From assembly GCA_050013235.1 (NCBI GenBank), contig JBEKFQ010000008.1, forward strand, positions 1 to 64,000: a stretch of DNA of 64,000 bases, given 5' to 3'. Positions 35,529 through 45,700 of this stretch are shown here, piece after piece. The stretch is from RH-AL1 sp050013235. Its GTDB lineage: Bacteria; Pseudomonadota; Alphaproteobacteria; Rhizobiales; Beijerinckiaceae. The translations under genes and the position numbers were made by a program. Below the pieces are notes generated by a model, which saw only the letters and a program-made list of their open reading frames with translations, was not told the origin of the DNA and searched no databases. The number at the start of each line of letters is the position of its first letter. Position 1 is the first letter of the stretch.

Positions 35529-38033
35529 ATGACGCAGGCCGCCGTATCGTCAGAGCTTTTGCCGCCACGCTTCCGTGAGTGGTTTTCGGCGCGGGGTTGG
35601 GCGCCCCGCCAACACCAGCTCGATCTCCTCGCCGCCGCGCAAGGTCAAGAGAATGCACTGCTGATTGCCCCGACGGGCGCCGGCAAGACATTGGCCGGCT
35701 TTCTGCCCACCCTCATTGATCTTGCCCGGCCCGCCAACCGCTCCCGCCTGCACACGCTCTATATTTCCCCGTTGAAAGCGCTGGCGATCGATGTCGAGCG
35801 CAATCTCGGGCGCCCGCTCGCCGATCTCAAACTTCCTATTCGCGTCGAAACGCGCACGGGCGACACATCCGCCGCCAAACGGAAGCGCCAGCGCGTCAAT
35901 CCGCCCGATATTTTATTGACCACGCCGGAACAATTGGCCTTGTTGTTGGCGAGCCCCGATGCGGAGCCTCTCTTTTCCGATCTGCGCCGTGTCGTGCTCG
36001 ACGAACTTCATGCGATCACGGCCTCGAAACGCGGCGATCTTCTCGCGCTCGATCTCGCGCGGCTGCGCGCCATTGCGCCGATGATGCGCGCGACGGGGCT
36101 TTCGGCAACGGTGCGCGACCCGGAAGAGCTGCGCCGCTGGCTCGTGGCGCAAGCGTCACGCGGCAGCATGGCGGAGCTGATCGTCGCGCCGCCGGGCGCC
36201 CCAGCCGATCTCACCATTTTCGACACGGAGGAACATCTGCCCTGGGCCGGCCATTCCGCGCGCCATGCGCTGACCGGCATTTACCAGGCGATCAAAGCCG
36301 CGCGGATGACCCTCGTCTTCGTCAATACCCGCGCGCAGGCGGAATTTGTGTTTCAACAACTCTGGAGCCTCAATGAGGACAATCTGCCCATCGCCCTCCA
36401 CCACGGTTCGCTCGATGCCTCGCAGCGCCGCCGCGTGGAAGAAGCTATGGCGGCGGGAAAATTAAAGGCCGCGGTTTGCACCTCGACGCTCGATCTAGGC
36501 ATCGACTGGGGCGATGTGGATCTTGTCGTCAATGTCGGCGCGCCCAAGGGGTCGAGCCGCCTGATGCAGCGGATCGGCCGCGCCAACCACCGGCTCGACG
36601 AGCCCTCCCGCGCCATCCTCGTGCCCGCCAATCGCTTCGAGGTGCTGGAATGCCGCGCGGCGGTGGATGCCGCTTTGCTCGGCGAGCAGGATACGGCCGT
36701 GGCCCGCGCTGGCGCGCTCGATGTGCTGTGCCAGCATATTTTGGGCATGGCCTGCGCCGGGCCGTTCGACGCGGACGCGCTTTATGCCGAGGTGATCAGC
36801 GCCGAGCCTTATGCCGGGCTCACGCGCGAGACCTTCGATCGCGCGCTTGCCTTCGCGGCCCACGGCGGTTATGCGCTGGCGGGCTACGAACGGTTCGCCA
36901 AGATCAAGCAGACGCCCGAGGGCACTTGGCGCATCGCCAATGGGCGGGTGGCGCAAGCCTATCGCATGAATGCCGGCACGATTGTCGAGGCTGCCTCGCT
37001 CAAGGTGCGGCTGGTGAAGGGAAATACCGATACCGCGCGCAGCTATACCGGCCCGCTGCGGCGTGGCGGCCGGGTGCTCGGCGAGATTGAGGAAGGCTTT
37101 CTGGAAACGCTGGCGCCGCGCGACACGTTTTTGTTCGGTGGCGAAATTCTGGCGCTGCAAGCCATTGTCGAAAACGAGGCCCTGGTGTCGCGCGCGGCCT
37201 CCGAGACCCCCAAGGTGCCGAGCTACGCCGGCGGTAAATTTCCGCTCTCGACCTATCTCGCCCAGCGCGTCCGTGCTTTGCTCGCCGATCCCGCGCAATG
37301 GCACCGGCTGCCGCTTCAAGTCGCGGAATGGTTGGCGCACCAACAAGCGCGCTCGGCCTTGCCGCCGCCGGGCGATCTCTTGGTGGAAACGTTTCCGCGC
37401 GGCGGCAAATATTATCTGGTTTGCTATCCCTTCGAAGGCCGCTTGGCGCATCAGACGCTCGGCATGCTGCTGACGCGCCGGCTCGAACGGGCCAGGCAGA
37501 AGCCGCTGGGCTTCGTCGCCAGCGATTATGCTTTGGGCATCTGGGGCGCGAGCGACATGGGGACGGCGATCGCCAAGGGGCGCCTCTCGCTGGAAGAGCT
37601 GTTCGCGCAGGACATGCTGGGTGACGATTTGGAGAGCTGGTTGCAGGAATCGGCGATGATGAAGCGTACCTTTCGCCAATGCGCCGTGATATCGGGCCTG
37701 ATCGAGCGGAATTTCATCGGCAAGGAAAAGAACGCGCGGCAAGTCACGGTCTCGACGGATTTGATCTACGATGTGTTGCGCCGTCACGAGCCAGGCCATA
37801 TTCTGCTCCAAGCGGCGCGCGCGGACGCCGCCACCGGCCTGCTCGACCTCGACCGGCTCGCCGCCATGCTCTCGCGCATCAAGGGCCGGATCCTGCATAA
37901 GGGTCTCGACCGGATCTCGCCGTTGGCCGTGCCGGTCATGCTCGACATCGGCCGCGAACCCGTGCATGGCGAGGGCCGCGAGGGGATTTTGGCGGAAGCG
38001 GAAGCGGAGATGATCAGGGAGGCGGGGGCATGA
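35529..38033 (+). CDS. Ligase-associated DEXH-box helicase (Lhr-like)
   Basis: This 834-residue superfamily 2 helicase has Walker A APTGAGKTLAGF (near residue 45), the DEXH box VVLDELHAI, motif III GLSATVRDPEEL and the second RecA domain with TSTLDLGIDWGDVDLVVNVGAPKGSSRLMQRIGRANH. The C-terminus matches the Lhr core extension. It is a standard member of the ligase/exonuclease/PdeM DNA-damage set, here divergent from ligase and exonuclease. The start ATG 35529 has only a weak ribosome-binding site. Confidence 0.93.
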   Translation: MTQAAVSSELLPPRFREWFSARGWAPRQHQLDLLAAAQGQENALLIAPTGAGKTLAGFLPTLIDLARPANRSRLHTLYISPLKALAIDVERNLGRPLADLKLPIRVETRTGDTSAAKRKRQRVNPPDILLTTPEQLALLLASPDAEPLFSDLRRVVLDELHAITASKRGDLLALDLARLRAIAPMMRATGLSATVRDPEELRRWLVAQASRGSMAELIVAPPGAPADLTIFDTEEHLPWAGHSARHALTGIYQAIKAARMTLVFVNTRAQAEFVFQQLWSLNEDNLPIALHHGSLDASQRRRVEEAMAAGKLKAAVCTSTLDLGIDWGDVDLVVNVGAPKGSSRLMQRIGRANHRLDEPSRAILVPANRFEVLECRAAVDAALLGEQDTAVARAGALDVLCQHILGMACAGPFDADALYAEVISAEPYAGLTRETFDRALAFAAHGGYALAGYERFAKIKQTPEGTWRIANGRVAQAYRMNAGTIVEAASLKVRLVKGNTDTARSYTGPLRRGGRVLGEIEEGFLETLAPRDTFLFGGEILALQAIVENEALVSRAASETPKVPSYAGGKFPLSTYLAQRVRALLADPAQWHRLPLQVAEWLAHQQARSALPPPGDLLVETFPRGGKYYLVCYPFEGRLAHQTLGMLLTRRLERARQKPLGFVASDYALGIWGASDMGTAIAKGRLSLEELFAQDMLGDDLESWLQESAMMKRTFRQCAVISGLIERNFIGKEKNARQVTVSTDLIYDVLRRHEPGHILLQAARADAATGLLDLDRLAAMLSRIKGRILHKGLDRISPLAVPVMLDIGREPVHGEGREGILAEAEAEMIREAGA

Positions 38034-38073
38034 AAGCGACGAGGGCCGGGCATCGCGGGTCGGGCGCTTTTTC

Positions 38074-38814
38074 ATGAGCGCTTCGGCCCTATCTCGTCAG
38101 CCATTGCGCGAAAAGCTCATCGCCCTTCACGGACGGACCTTCCTGGTCGATCCCTCCGGCGCGTTGTATTGGCCGGACGAGCAGATGCTCGTGGTGGCGG
38201 ATCTCCATCTGGAAAAAGGCTCGGCCTATGCGGCGCGGCGGGTGTTTTTGCCGCCTTACGATACCACGTCGACGCTGGCGGCGCTGGGCGCCGTTATCGC
38301 CCGGCTCATACCCAAACGCGTGGTCGCCCTGGGCGATAGCTTTCACGATTGTCTCGGCGCGGGGCGCATGCCGGCCCATGATGCGCAGGCGCTCCGCGCG
38401 CTCCAGGCGGGGCGCGATTGGCTCTGGATCGCCGGCAACCACGATCCCGTGGCGCCGGGTTTGGAGGGCGATCATGCCCAGGACTTGACGCTCGGCCCGA
38501 TCCACTTCCGCCATGAGCCGCGCGCGGGTGTTCAAGAGGACACGAGTGCGGGCGAGATCGCGGGCCATCTCCACCCCGTGGCTCGCGTGGCGGGCCGCTC
38601 CGGCGTGCTGCGCCGTCGCTGTTTTGTGTCGGACACCAAACGTTTGATCCTGCCCGCCTTCGGCGCCTATACCGGCGGCCTCAATATTCGCGACGCCGCC
38701 TTCGCCGCGCTCTTTGGGCCTCGAGAGGTCCAAGCCCACATGCTCGGCCGCGATGCCGTTTACACCGTCGCGCGCAAACAATGTCTGGCGGAGGCGCCGG
38801 GATTGGGACGGTGA
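38074..38814 (+). CDS. pdeM: Ligase-associated endonuclease/phosphoesterase PdeM
   Basis: This 246-residue calcineurin-like phosphoesterase has the metal motifs VVADLHLEKG, ALGDSFHD, AGNHDP and GHLHP. PdeM is the fourth regular member of the bacterial ligase-associated DNA-damage cluster. It starts 40 bases after the helicase stop. Its stop is only 4 bases from the stop of the convergent Imm52-like gene, so the accessory islet joins the core directly here. Confidence 0.9.
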   Translation: MSASALSRQPLREKLIALHGRTFLVDPSGALYWPDEQMLVVADLHLEKGSAYAARRVFLPPYDTTSTLAALGAVIARLIPKRVVALGDSFHDCLGAGRMPAHDAQALRALQAGRDWLWIAGNHDPVAPGLEGDHAQDLTLGPIHFRHEPRAGVQEDTSAGEIAGHLHPVARVAGRSGVLRRRCFVSDTKRLILPAFGAYTGGLNIRDAAFAALFGPREVQAHMLGRDAVYTVARKQCLAEAPGLGR

Positions 38815-38818
38815 GCGA

Positions 38819-39532
38819 CTACCACTTGTTGATCGGCTCGATGGCGTCCTGCATGGCCTTAGACACCGTGAGATGTTCGGGATTGTTGACATCGAATGTC
38901 TCATCCGTCGCCGCCATGAAAAGACTGCCATCCTCGCGCGTCTGCTGAATGGCTTGCGGCGGCGGCGTGATCTGGCTCGCGAGTTCGCGCGGCAAAAGCA
39001 CCATCCAGCCGGCGAAAATCGGAAGTTTGTTTCTCTTTGACATCATGAAATTCCGGTCGAGCGCCCCGGGATGAGCGTTGGAATATTTAGGATCGAACGC
39101 GTCGGCGGTCGCGAAAAGGATTTTTTTGAACAGGCTGAAGCTGACCAGGTGCGGATTTGGAGCAACTTCAAGCGCTGTATGAAACCAGATCTTGTTATAT
39201 TGTTCGGTCCCTGCCCTTAAAAAAATATTCAAATCATCGGGACGCCAAACGTTTTCATATCCGTTGGTTGTCGCGCCAAAGGTATAGAATGGTTCCGAAC
39301 CATCTTCTGTTTTTCTATTGGCCCAATAATGTAGCGATGTTTCAATCATTCGCACATCGGGTTTCAGTGGGGTTGGGCTATCGCCTTCCATCATTGAAAA
39401 CCATTTGCTCATCAACGGATCGATTTGGCCGAGAGAATCGAGAAGCTTCACGAAACGGGTCGCGATTTCGGGAATCGACTCGCGTTTATCCTTTAAATTC
39501 GCGGAGATGCTGAACCATGGAACATTAAACAT
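38819..39532 (-). CDS. Imm52-like immunity protein
   Basis: This 237-residue protein resembles the Imm52 family of polymorphic-toxin immunity proteins: an early RESIPEIATRFVKLLDSLGQIDPLMSKWF segment, a mid WFHTALEVAP segment, and the late GWMVLLPREL and NPEHLTVSKAMQD. Imm52 proteins are known beside toxins with the Tox-REase-5 domain, and such a toxin fragment lies 24 bases upstream on the same strand. AAGGGAG precedes the start. Base composition is more AT-rich than in the neighbouring core genes, consistent with transfer. Assignment rests on motif memory, not on a search. Confidence 0.65.
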   Translation of the reverse strand: MFNVPWFSISANLKDKRESIPEIATRFVKLLDSLGQIDPLMSKWFSMMEGDSPTPLKPDVRMIETSLHYWANRKTEDGSEPFYTFGATTNGYENVWRPDDLNIFLRAGTEQYNKIWFHTALEVAPNPHLVSFSLFKKILFATADAFDPKYSNAHPGALDRNFMMSKRNKLPIFAGWMVLLPRELASQITPPPQAIQQTREDGSLFMAATDETFDVNNPEHLTVSKAMQDAIEPINKW

Positions 39533-39556
39533 ACATTGACTCCCTTATGGAAGGTT

Positions 39557-40716
39557 TTACGATTTGGAATTGCGTGGCGTACCCGCCGTGATCATCGGGA
39601 GGTGAAAGACATCGATATTCGTGAGATCCTTGAATTCCTCTTGCGCTAACGGGACAGCCTTTTCGTCCTGAAAAAGATAAACGTCGCGCCGCCCGGTGCC
39701 TTTGACGCCTGCGTTCTGCCTGGTCGCTTGGCCCAGAAATCCGCCCCTGTCCTTCCACCATTGATATGGGATGAGCGAAGAATATGAGCCGCCTTTAAAC
39801 TCGATCATGTCACCGGCCTTCCATCTGCCTTGGGGATCGTCTTGTTGCGCGCAATCGTCATAATATACCCCATGATAGAGAATAGCTTCTCCGGGCTGCA
39901 GTGGATTGAGCGAGTTTACGTAAGTGTGTCCGAAAATTTCATATGCGGTTCCTGAATCCTTTGAGCCGTGCGGCGTGTCCGGCCCTGGATCGGGACACGG
40001 CCATTGATCGTCTCCCTCGCCTTGAGAGTCCCATGGAGGGGTATTGCCGGAGCCCGCGCTTCCGGATGAGGATCCTGGCCTTTGCACTGTCCTTGGCGTA
40101 TCGGAGGAGCCAGCCGAAGCAGGCGGCGCCTGCGTTCCTGGCTTCGCGGCGGACGGTAGCGGCGGTGCCGCGGCTGACGGCATCGGCCAATTCTAAATTG
40201 TGGTGGATGTGGAGCCTGGGGTTGCGGAACAGGAGGATTGGCGGTCGCCGATTCCGTTTCTTCACGTGGAGCGGTCTCGTCCATCCGGGACGTATCCAAG
40301 AATACCGGCGTAACCGTCGCGGCATCCCCTTGCTGCCCAGATGAATACTCGCCGCTCGGCTTCCCGCTCCCGGCGGGAACACGGGGCTGTCCCGGAAATT
40401 TCAGCAGCGCGATTTGGGATTTTTCAAACCCCAGCTCTTGCATCAGCAGAGCGGGAGAAAATCCGGTGAAGAGAAATTGTTCGGCGGAAAACAGGTGGAA
40501 GGCATCGTCCGGGCCGTCGAGGCGCGGGAGGCGCGCGAAAGCCAGATGGAAATTGGCCTGGACCTTGTTCCCGCGCCGCCATTGCGCGGCCGCCGCCTGG
40601 AAGTGCCCGGTCAAGCCTGGCGGAATACGCCTGGTGGTGGCCGCGACGAGCGCAATGATGCGGTCGTGATCGCCTTCGACATTCAGCGCGGGAATGCCCG
40701 AGGGATCGGGCCGCAT
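39557..40716 (-). pseudogene. Frameshifted polymorphic toxin with Tox-REase-5-like C-terminus
   Basis: Two frames together give one protein of about 385 residues. Frame 1 (40716 to about 40195) has QAAAAQWRRGNKVQANFHLAFARLPRLDG and QPRVPAGSGKPSGE, a module seen before varied C-terminal domains in Alphaproteobacteria. It is open upstream to 40806 and coherent there (FYPAIAFTDEGVVWGAG), but has no start codon before ATG 40716. Near 40190-40197 sense shifts by -1 to frame 2 (to 39557), which has ILYHGVYYDDC, MIEFKGG and QATRQNAG, like the restriction-endonuclease-fold toxin Tox-REase-5. Frame 1 beyond the shift is Arg-rich nonsense. It is either a broken toxin, a recoding site or two coupled genes (ATG 40183). 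Confidence 0.6.
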
Positions 40717-40810
40717 TCGCGCGAGAACGGTTCCGGCGCCCCAAACGACGCCTTCGTCCGTGAAAGCTATAGCGGGATAAAAAGGGCGCGACGCCCGCCG
40801 CTTTTTTCAA

Positions 40811-41515
40811 TTTTTTGCTAAATTATGAATCATCCGCATCCATCCAATATCTGGAATTACCGGATGCGCAGTATGGATTATAAATACAATTCGTATAGAG
40901 GGGTCACGAAAACCCGTCTAGACATAAGTTATTTCAAGATATGTAAGTTTAGAGAAAATGCCTTTCGGGAGGTCAGTCTCTCACGCCCCAAAAAGCAGCG
41001 GATGGAGAGAATTGGCGATGAGCCATGCCTCACTGATGCGGCTCCAAGTGCCATCCTCCATCGCGCCGGACGTGAGGTTAAGCGCTGGCCTCTGGCTCCG
41101 TCGGGCCAAGGCTTACCGCGCGTTCCGCATAGGTGGACTCATGGTCAACCTCCAATATTCCAGCCCGTTGGGCTTATCTTTTTGGTGCCACCATCAGGTA
41201 GCGCTACATATTTTGCCCGTTTGCACCGGTTGTCAATATAAATGCTATCCGGCGAATGGGCGATGCGGCGTCAGGGCGTAAGCCATGTTCAAGCTGGCCC
41301 GATTCGATGTGGCGAAAATAGTTTATGACAAAACATAAATGAGAATTGAAAAAACACCTGGCTGGTTTGGGCCGCCCTCATCCGTCGTCTTCCCGCCGCG
41401 ACCGGATGCCGCGGCCAACCAATCGATGGGGCGGTCCGCGGCCTTGCCGCGAAATCTCCGGCCGGCTTTCCGGTCATTTCGCACGGCGTATTTAGGCAAG
41501 GGTTTTTGCGCTCCC
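40811..41515. other. Gene-poor AT-rich stretch
   Basis: No open frame in these 705 bases looks like a gene. The left half (40811-40960) is strongly AT-rich compared with the rest of the window; the rest has mixed composition. It follows the broken toxin gene and may be the eroded remainder of an acquired segment, perhaps including the lost 5' part of that gene. Confidence 0.5.
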
Positions 41516-42772
41516 TCACAGCACCAAGATCGCCCTAAAATCGTTGACGTTCGTCAGCGTCGGCCCGGTGATCACGCTATCGCCCAAGGCTTGGAAAAAG
41601 CCGTGACCGTCGTTGTTGGCGAGGCTGACGGCGGGATTGATGCCGAGCGCAAAGGCGCGAGCCAACGTGTCCGGACCGCAATAAGCGCCGGCGATTTCCT
41701 CGGCCCCGTCGACGCCGTCGGTATCGCCCGCCAAGGCGTGGATTTTGGCATTGCCTTGCAACGCAACCGCAAGCGCCAGCAAAAACTCCACATTGCGGCC
41801 GCCGCGTCCGGTGCCGCGCAACGTCACGGTGGTTTCCCCGCCCGACAGTAACACGCACGGAGCGGCGAAGGGCTGGTTGCGCAAGGCGACCTGGCGCGCG
41901 ATCCCCGCCATCACCGTGCCGACGTCGCGCGATTCCCCCTCGAGACTATCGCCGAGAATATAGGGCGTGATGCCCTGCGCGCGCGCGACTTCGGCGGCGG
42001 CCTCCAACGAGGCCTGCGGCGCGGCAATCAAGTGGAATTCGTAAGGCGGCAGGCTCGGATCGTCGGGCTTTGGCGTCTCGCCCTTGCCGGTTTCCAAGAT
42101 ATCGCGCACGCCGGCCGGCACGTCGATGCCATATTTCGCGATAATGGCGAGCGCATCCGCGCAAGTGGTCGGGTCGGGCACGGTGGGGCCGGAGGCAATA
42201 TCGCCCGGCGCGTCGCCCGGCACGTCGGAAATCGAAAGCGTGACCACTTTGGCCGGCGCGCAAGCGGCGGCGAGGCGCCCGCCCTTGATGCCGGAGAGAT
42301 GGCGGCGCACGCAATTCATTTCCGTGATGGTGGCACCGCTTTTCAGCAAGGCCCGGTTTACCGCCTGCTTGTCCGCCAATGTCAACGGCGCAATCGGCAA
42401 GGGCAGCAGCGAAGAGCCGCCGCCCGAGATGAGCGCGATCACGAGATCGTCCGCGCTGAGGCCTTTCACCAGCTCCAGCATGCGCTTGGCGGCATCGGCG
42501 CCGGCTTGATCGGGCACCGGGTGGCTCGCCTCGACGATTTCGATGCTGTGGGTTTCCGCGCCATGGCCGTAGCGGGTGACCACAAGGCCGCTGAGCGGTC
42601 CTTGCCAATGGGCCTCGAGCGCTCGCGCCATTTCGGCGGAGGCCTTGCCCGCGCCAATCACCAGCGTGCGCCCCTTGGGCGGCGGCGGAAGCGAGGCTTC
42701 GATCGTCTTCATGGGATCGGCGGCGGCGATAGCGGCGTCGAACAAGGCGCGTAGAAAGGATTTCGGTTCCAC
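41516..42772 (-). CDS. Glycerate kinase (MOFRL family)
   Basis: This 418-residue protein has the DUF4147/MOFRL architecture of glycerate 2-kinases (GckA/TtuD): GRTLVIGAGKASAEMARALE, LISGGGSSLLPLP and late GGETTVTLRGTGRGGRN and DTDGVDGAEEIAG. It phosphorylates D-glycerate, linking glycerate or serine-cycle carbon to glycolysis. In methylotrophic relatives it belongs to the serine cycle, but no other serine-cycle gene is near. Single gene. Confidence 0.9.
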   Translation of the reverse strand: MEPKSFLRALFDAAIAAADPMKTIEASLPPPPKGRTLVIGAGKASAEMARALEAHWQGPLSGLVVTRYGHGAETHSIEIVEASHPVPDQAGADAAKRMLELVKGLSADDLVIALISGGGSSLLPLPIAPLTLADKQAVNRALLKSGATITEMNCVRRHLSGIKGGRLAAACAPAKVVTLSISDVPGDAPGDIASGPTVPDPTTCADALAIIAKYGIDVPAGVRDILETGKGETPKPDDPSLPPYEFHLIAAPQASLEAAAEVARAQGITPYILGDSLEGESRDVGTVMAGIARQVALRNQPFAAPCVLLSGGETTVTLRGTGRGGRNVEFLLALAVALQGNAKIHALAGDTDGVDGAEEIAGAYCGPDTLARAFALGINPAVSLANNDGHGFFQALGDSVITGPTLTNVNDFRAILVL

Positions 42773-42783
42773 GGATCAGACTC

Positions 42784-45700
42784 TTAAAGAGAAGAGAGTT
42801 TCGGTCTCTCGCTCTTTAAGGGAGTTGGCGGCGTAATGCTATCCCATCCGCCCGCGGGAGCCTCGACTTCTGTCGCCGCGACATCCGCCGTTTTCGGATG
42901 GAACGCCGCGGCCAAGGCCTTGGCGATCGCAAGATCGTCCGGAGAAAGCTTGGCCGCGACTTCATCCCGCTTTTTCGCCGCATCCACGTCGCTCTGCTCC
43001 GCCGCGATAGCGAACCATTGATAGGACTGGATGAGCGATTGCTTCACGCCAAGCCCGCGCGCGTAGAGAATGGCGAGATTATATTGGCTGTCGTGAACAC
43101 CATATTCCGCCGCCTTGCGGAACCATTCCACGGCGCCGGCATAATCGGGCTTGCCATCGCCATCGGCAATCATGACGGCTAGATTGTGCATCGCACGCGG
43201 ATTGCCTGCTTCAGCCGCCTTCACATACCAGGCCCGCGCCTTCGCGGAATCGCGGGGAACGCCGATGCCTTTTTCGTAGAGCGAAGCGAGCTTGTATTGC
43301 GCGGGCACCAAGCCTTGCCGCGCGGCTTTCTCGAACAAATTCGCGGCGAGCGCGAAATCTTTCGTGACCAGCCGGCCTTCGGCGTAGCGGGAGGCCATCT
43401 CGTATTCGGCCGCGGCATTGCCGCTATCGGCCCATTGCTTGAGCACGACGGTCGACTCGGCCGCGGAACGCGCCGGTTTCATCGCGGCGAAGCTCGGGAT
43501 GGACACGAGCGAACCGGTTGGCGTGGTGTCGCTTCCGGCGAGCGCCGCTCCCGGCGGCGGCGGCGCCTTTGGCAAGGCGTTTGGCGTGAGATCGGACGCG
43601 GCCAAGCGGCCCGCGCCCGAGGCAACGGGGGGCGCGCGCGTGGCGGCCTCGGGCCGTGGCGCGGCTGTTTCAACTCGTGGCGCGGCTGTTTCAGTTCGTG
43701 GCGCGGCCTGGGCGATCTTTATGGGCGCCACGGCTTTTCCGGCAGCGAACGTCCTCGCGCCGTCCTCGCCTTTTATCGCGCCGATGACGGCAAGCGTGCC
43801 AACCATGACAAAAAGCGCCGCGATGCTCATCAAGATCGGCTTTTTATGAGTCTCGACATAATCACGTGTTTTCGCCATCAAATCCGCGCGCGACGCCGAA
43901 CCGGGAGCGGATGTGCCCATTTGCTTGAGGGCGATGACCGCGGGATCGTTTTGCGCGGCACGGGCGGCGCGGCGAGCCGCGGCAATAAAGTCCGCGCGGC
44001 CCGCGGTTTCGTCCAGATCTGCCGGCCCAGCCTGCCGGGAGGGTGTCTTGGCGCGTTCCGCCGGCCGGGCCGGGCGCACAGGCGCGTCCAACAAATCGGA
44101 GGCATCGAGCAGCAGATCGGGCAGAGCTTGCGCTCGCGGCGAACTTGTACGTTGATCCCGCGCACGGGGAGCTTGCCTGCCGGAATCGGAATCGGGACCG
44201 TGCCGGACGTCCACGGCGGTGGATGGCGCCGGCGCGGCTTGCGGCTGAGGCGCCCGGGCCTGGGCGATTTCGCTTTCCATGTGGGAAAGCCGGTCGACGA
44301 CTTTCTCGAGAGTCTCGTGAAGAGCGTCGAGGGTCGCGCGAGCCCTTCGATCAGCTTGCTCTTGAAGCGATACGAGGGCGGCAATTTCATGCGCTACGGC
44401 GGGCCTGGCCTTTTCTCCGGCTGCCAGGGCCGCGGCCTCTTGAGCGGCTTTGGCGGCGGCGGTCTCGACGCTGCGGCGGGTCTCCTCGATATGCGCGAAC
44501 AAAGCCTGCATCGAACGTTCGATCGCGGGAAGTGCCGCAAGTTCGCTATCGCTCTGTTCGAAGCGTTTCGAGAGTTGCGCAATCTGCTGCTGCAGGGCCT
44601 CGATTGCACGATGACTCGCATCTGGCGCGCGAGCCGCTTCGATCCGGCCGGAAAGTCCGCGGACAAGCGCTTCGAGCGATTGCGCATCGCCGGTCTGCCA
44701 TTCCCCGGTCTTTTCCGCGCCGGAGACAAGCTGACGCTGCATCTGATCGATCTTCGAGCCTAAGTTCTCGAATTGCCGCTCGATCTTGTCGAAAAAAGCC
44801 GGTTCCTGAGGCTTTTGGAGCAGGGTCCGGACCCCCTTGGCGGGAGATTCGTGATGGCTGCCACCAGACTCGTCCGGGGATGATGGTTTCTGGGCCGGCC
44901 GCAACAAGACCTCTAACGAGGCGAGATCGCCGAACTTGCCGGCGCGGGTCAGGAGAGTCGCGATCGTCTCGTCGATCGCGGAGGCCCGCTCATCCGGCCC
45001 AAGGTGGCCGGGCAGACCCGATAGTTTCGCAATTTCGGCAGCCAAACCGGCGAGCGCGGCGGATCCCGGAACTTCGGGCCGGGCGGCGGCGCTGACGTTA
45101 CCGGCGGGGGTGGCGGCAATCTGATCCGTCCGCGCGGGCACTGGCGCAGAGCCCATGGGCGGCTCCGCGGCCTGACGGCCCGCAATGCTCCGATGCATGT
45201 CCGCGAGCTTCGCCTCGAGATCCGCCATTCCCCGCTGCAACCGGCGGATTTCATCGGAGTCCTGGCCGGCGGCCCGGGGTTGCCCCGCTTTCAGCGAAGC
45301 CGCATTCGGCTCACGAGCGTGGGCTTGACCAGGCGGAGTTTGGCGCGGCGCGGCGTGCGGCCGGCGCTCTGTCGCTTCATCGAGCAGACGCTGATGATGG
45401 ATGATATCGGCGATCGCCTCGTCGAGCCGCAATTTGGCAGGGGGCAATTCGTCAGCCTGCGATCGCGAGGGCGCGGCCAAGGCAGCGCCTTCGTCCACAG
45501 GGGCAGCTTGCGTCTCGCGTTGCGAGCGGCGGCCCAAAGCATCGAGACGTGCCTCTAACCGGGTGAGAGCGCCTTTAATGGGCCGGTAATGATCGCCGGA
45601 GACGCGATCGGCGATCCGCGCTTCCATTTCCGACAATTTGCGCGAGAGAGCGATGAACATCTCATGCTCGTCCGCGCGCTTGTTTTCGGCTGCTTCGATG

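Noticed and set aside
36495..38075. 526-residue minus-strand frame opposite the helicase
   Set aside because: Shadow; Arg/Gln-rich without domains.
40424..40810. Alternative TTG-started minus frame over the toxin N-terminus
   Set aside because: Only its first residues look plausible; the rest is Arg-rich and out of frame with the recognised module, so it could at most supply a start before a second frameshift.
40825..41241. 138-residue plus-strand frame in the AT-rich gap
   Set aside because: No family resemblance, no ribosome-binding site and abrupt changes of composition along it.
43186..44763. 525-residue plus-strand frame opposite the SEL1 protein gene
   Set aside because: Shadow of a gene with clear SEL1 repeats on the other strand.
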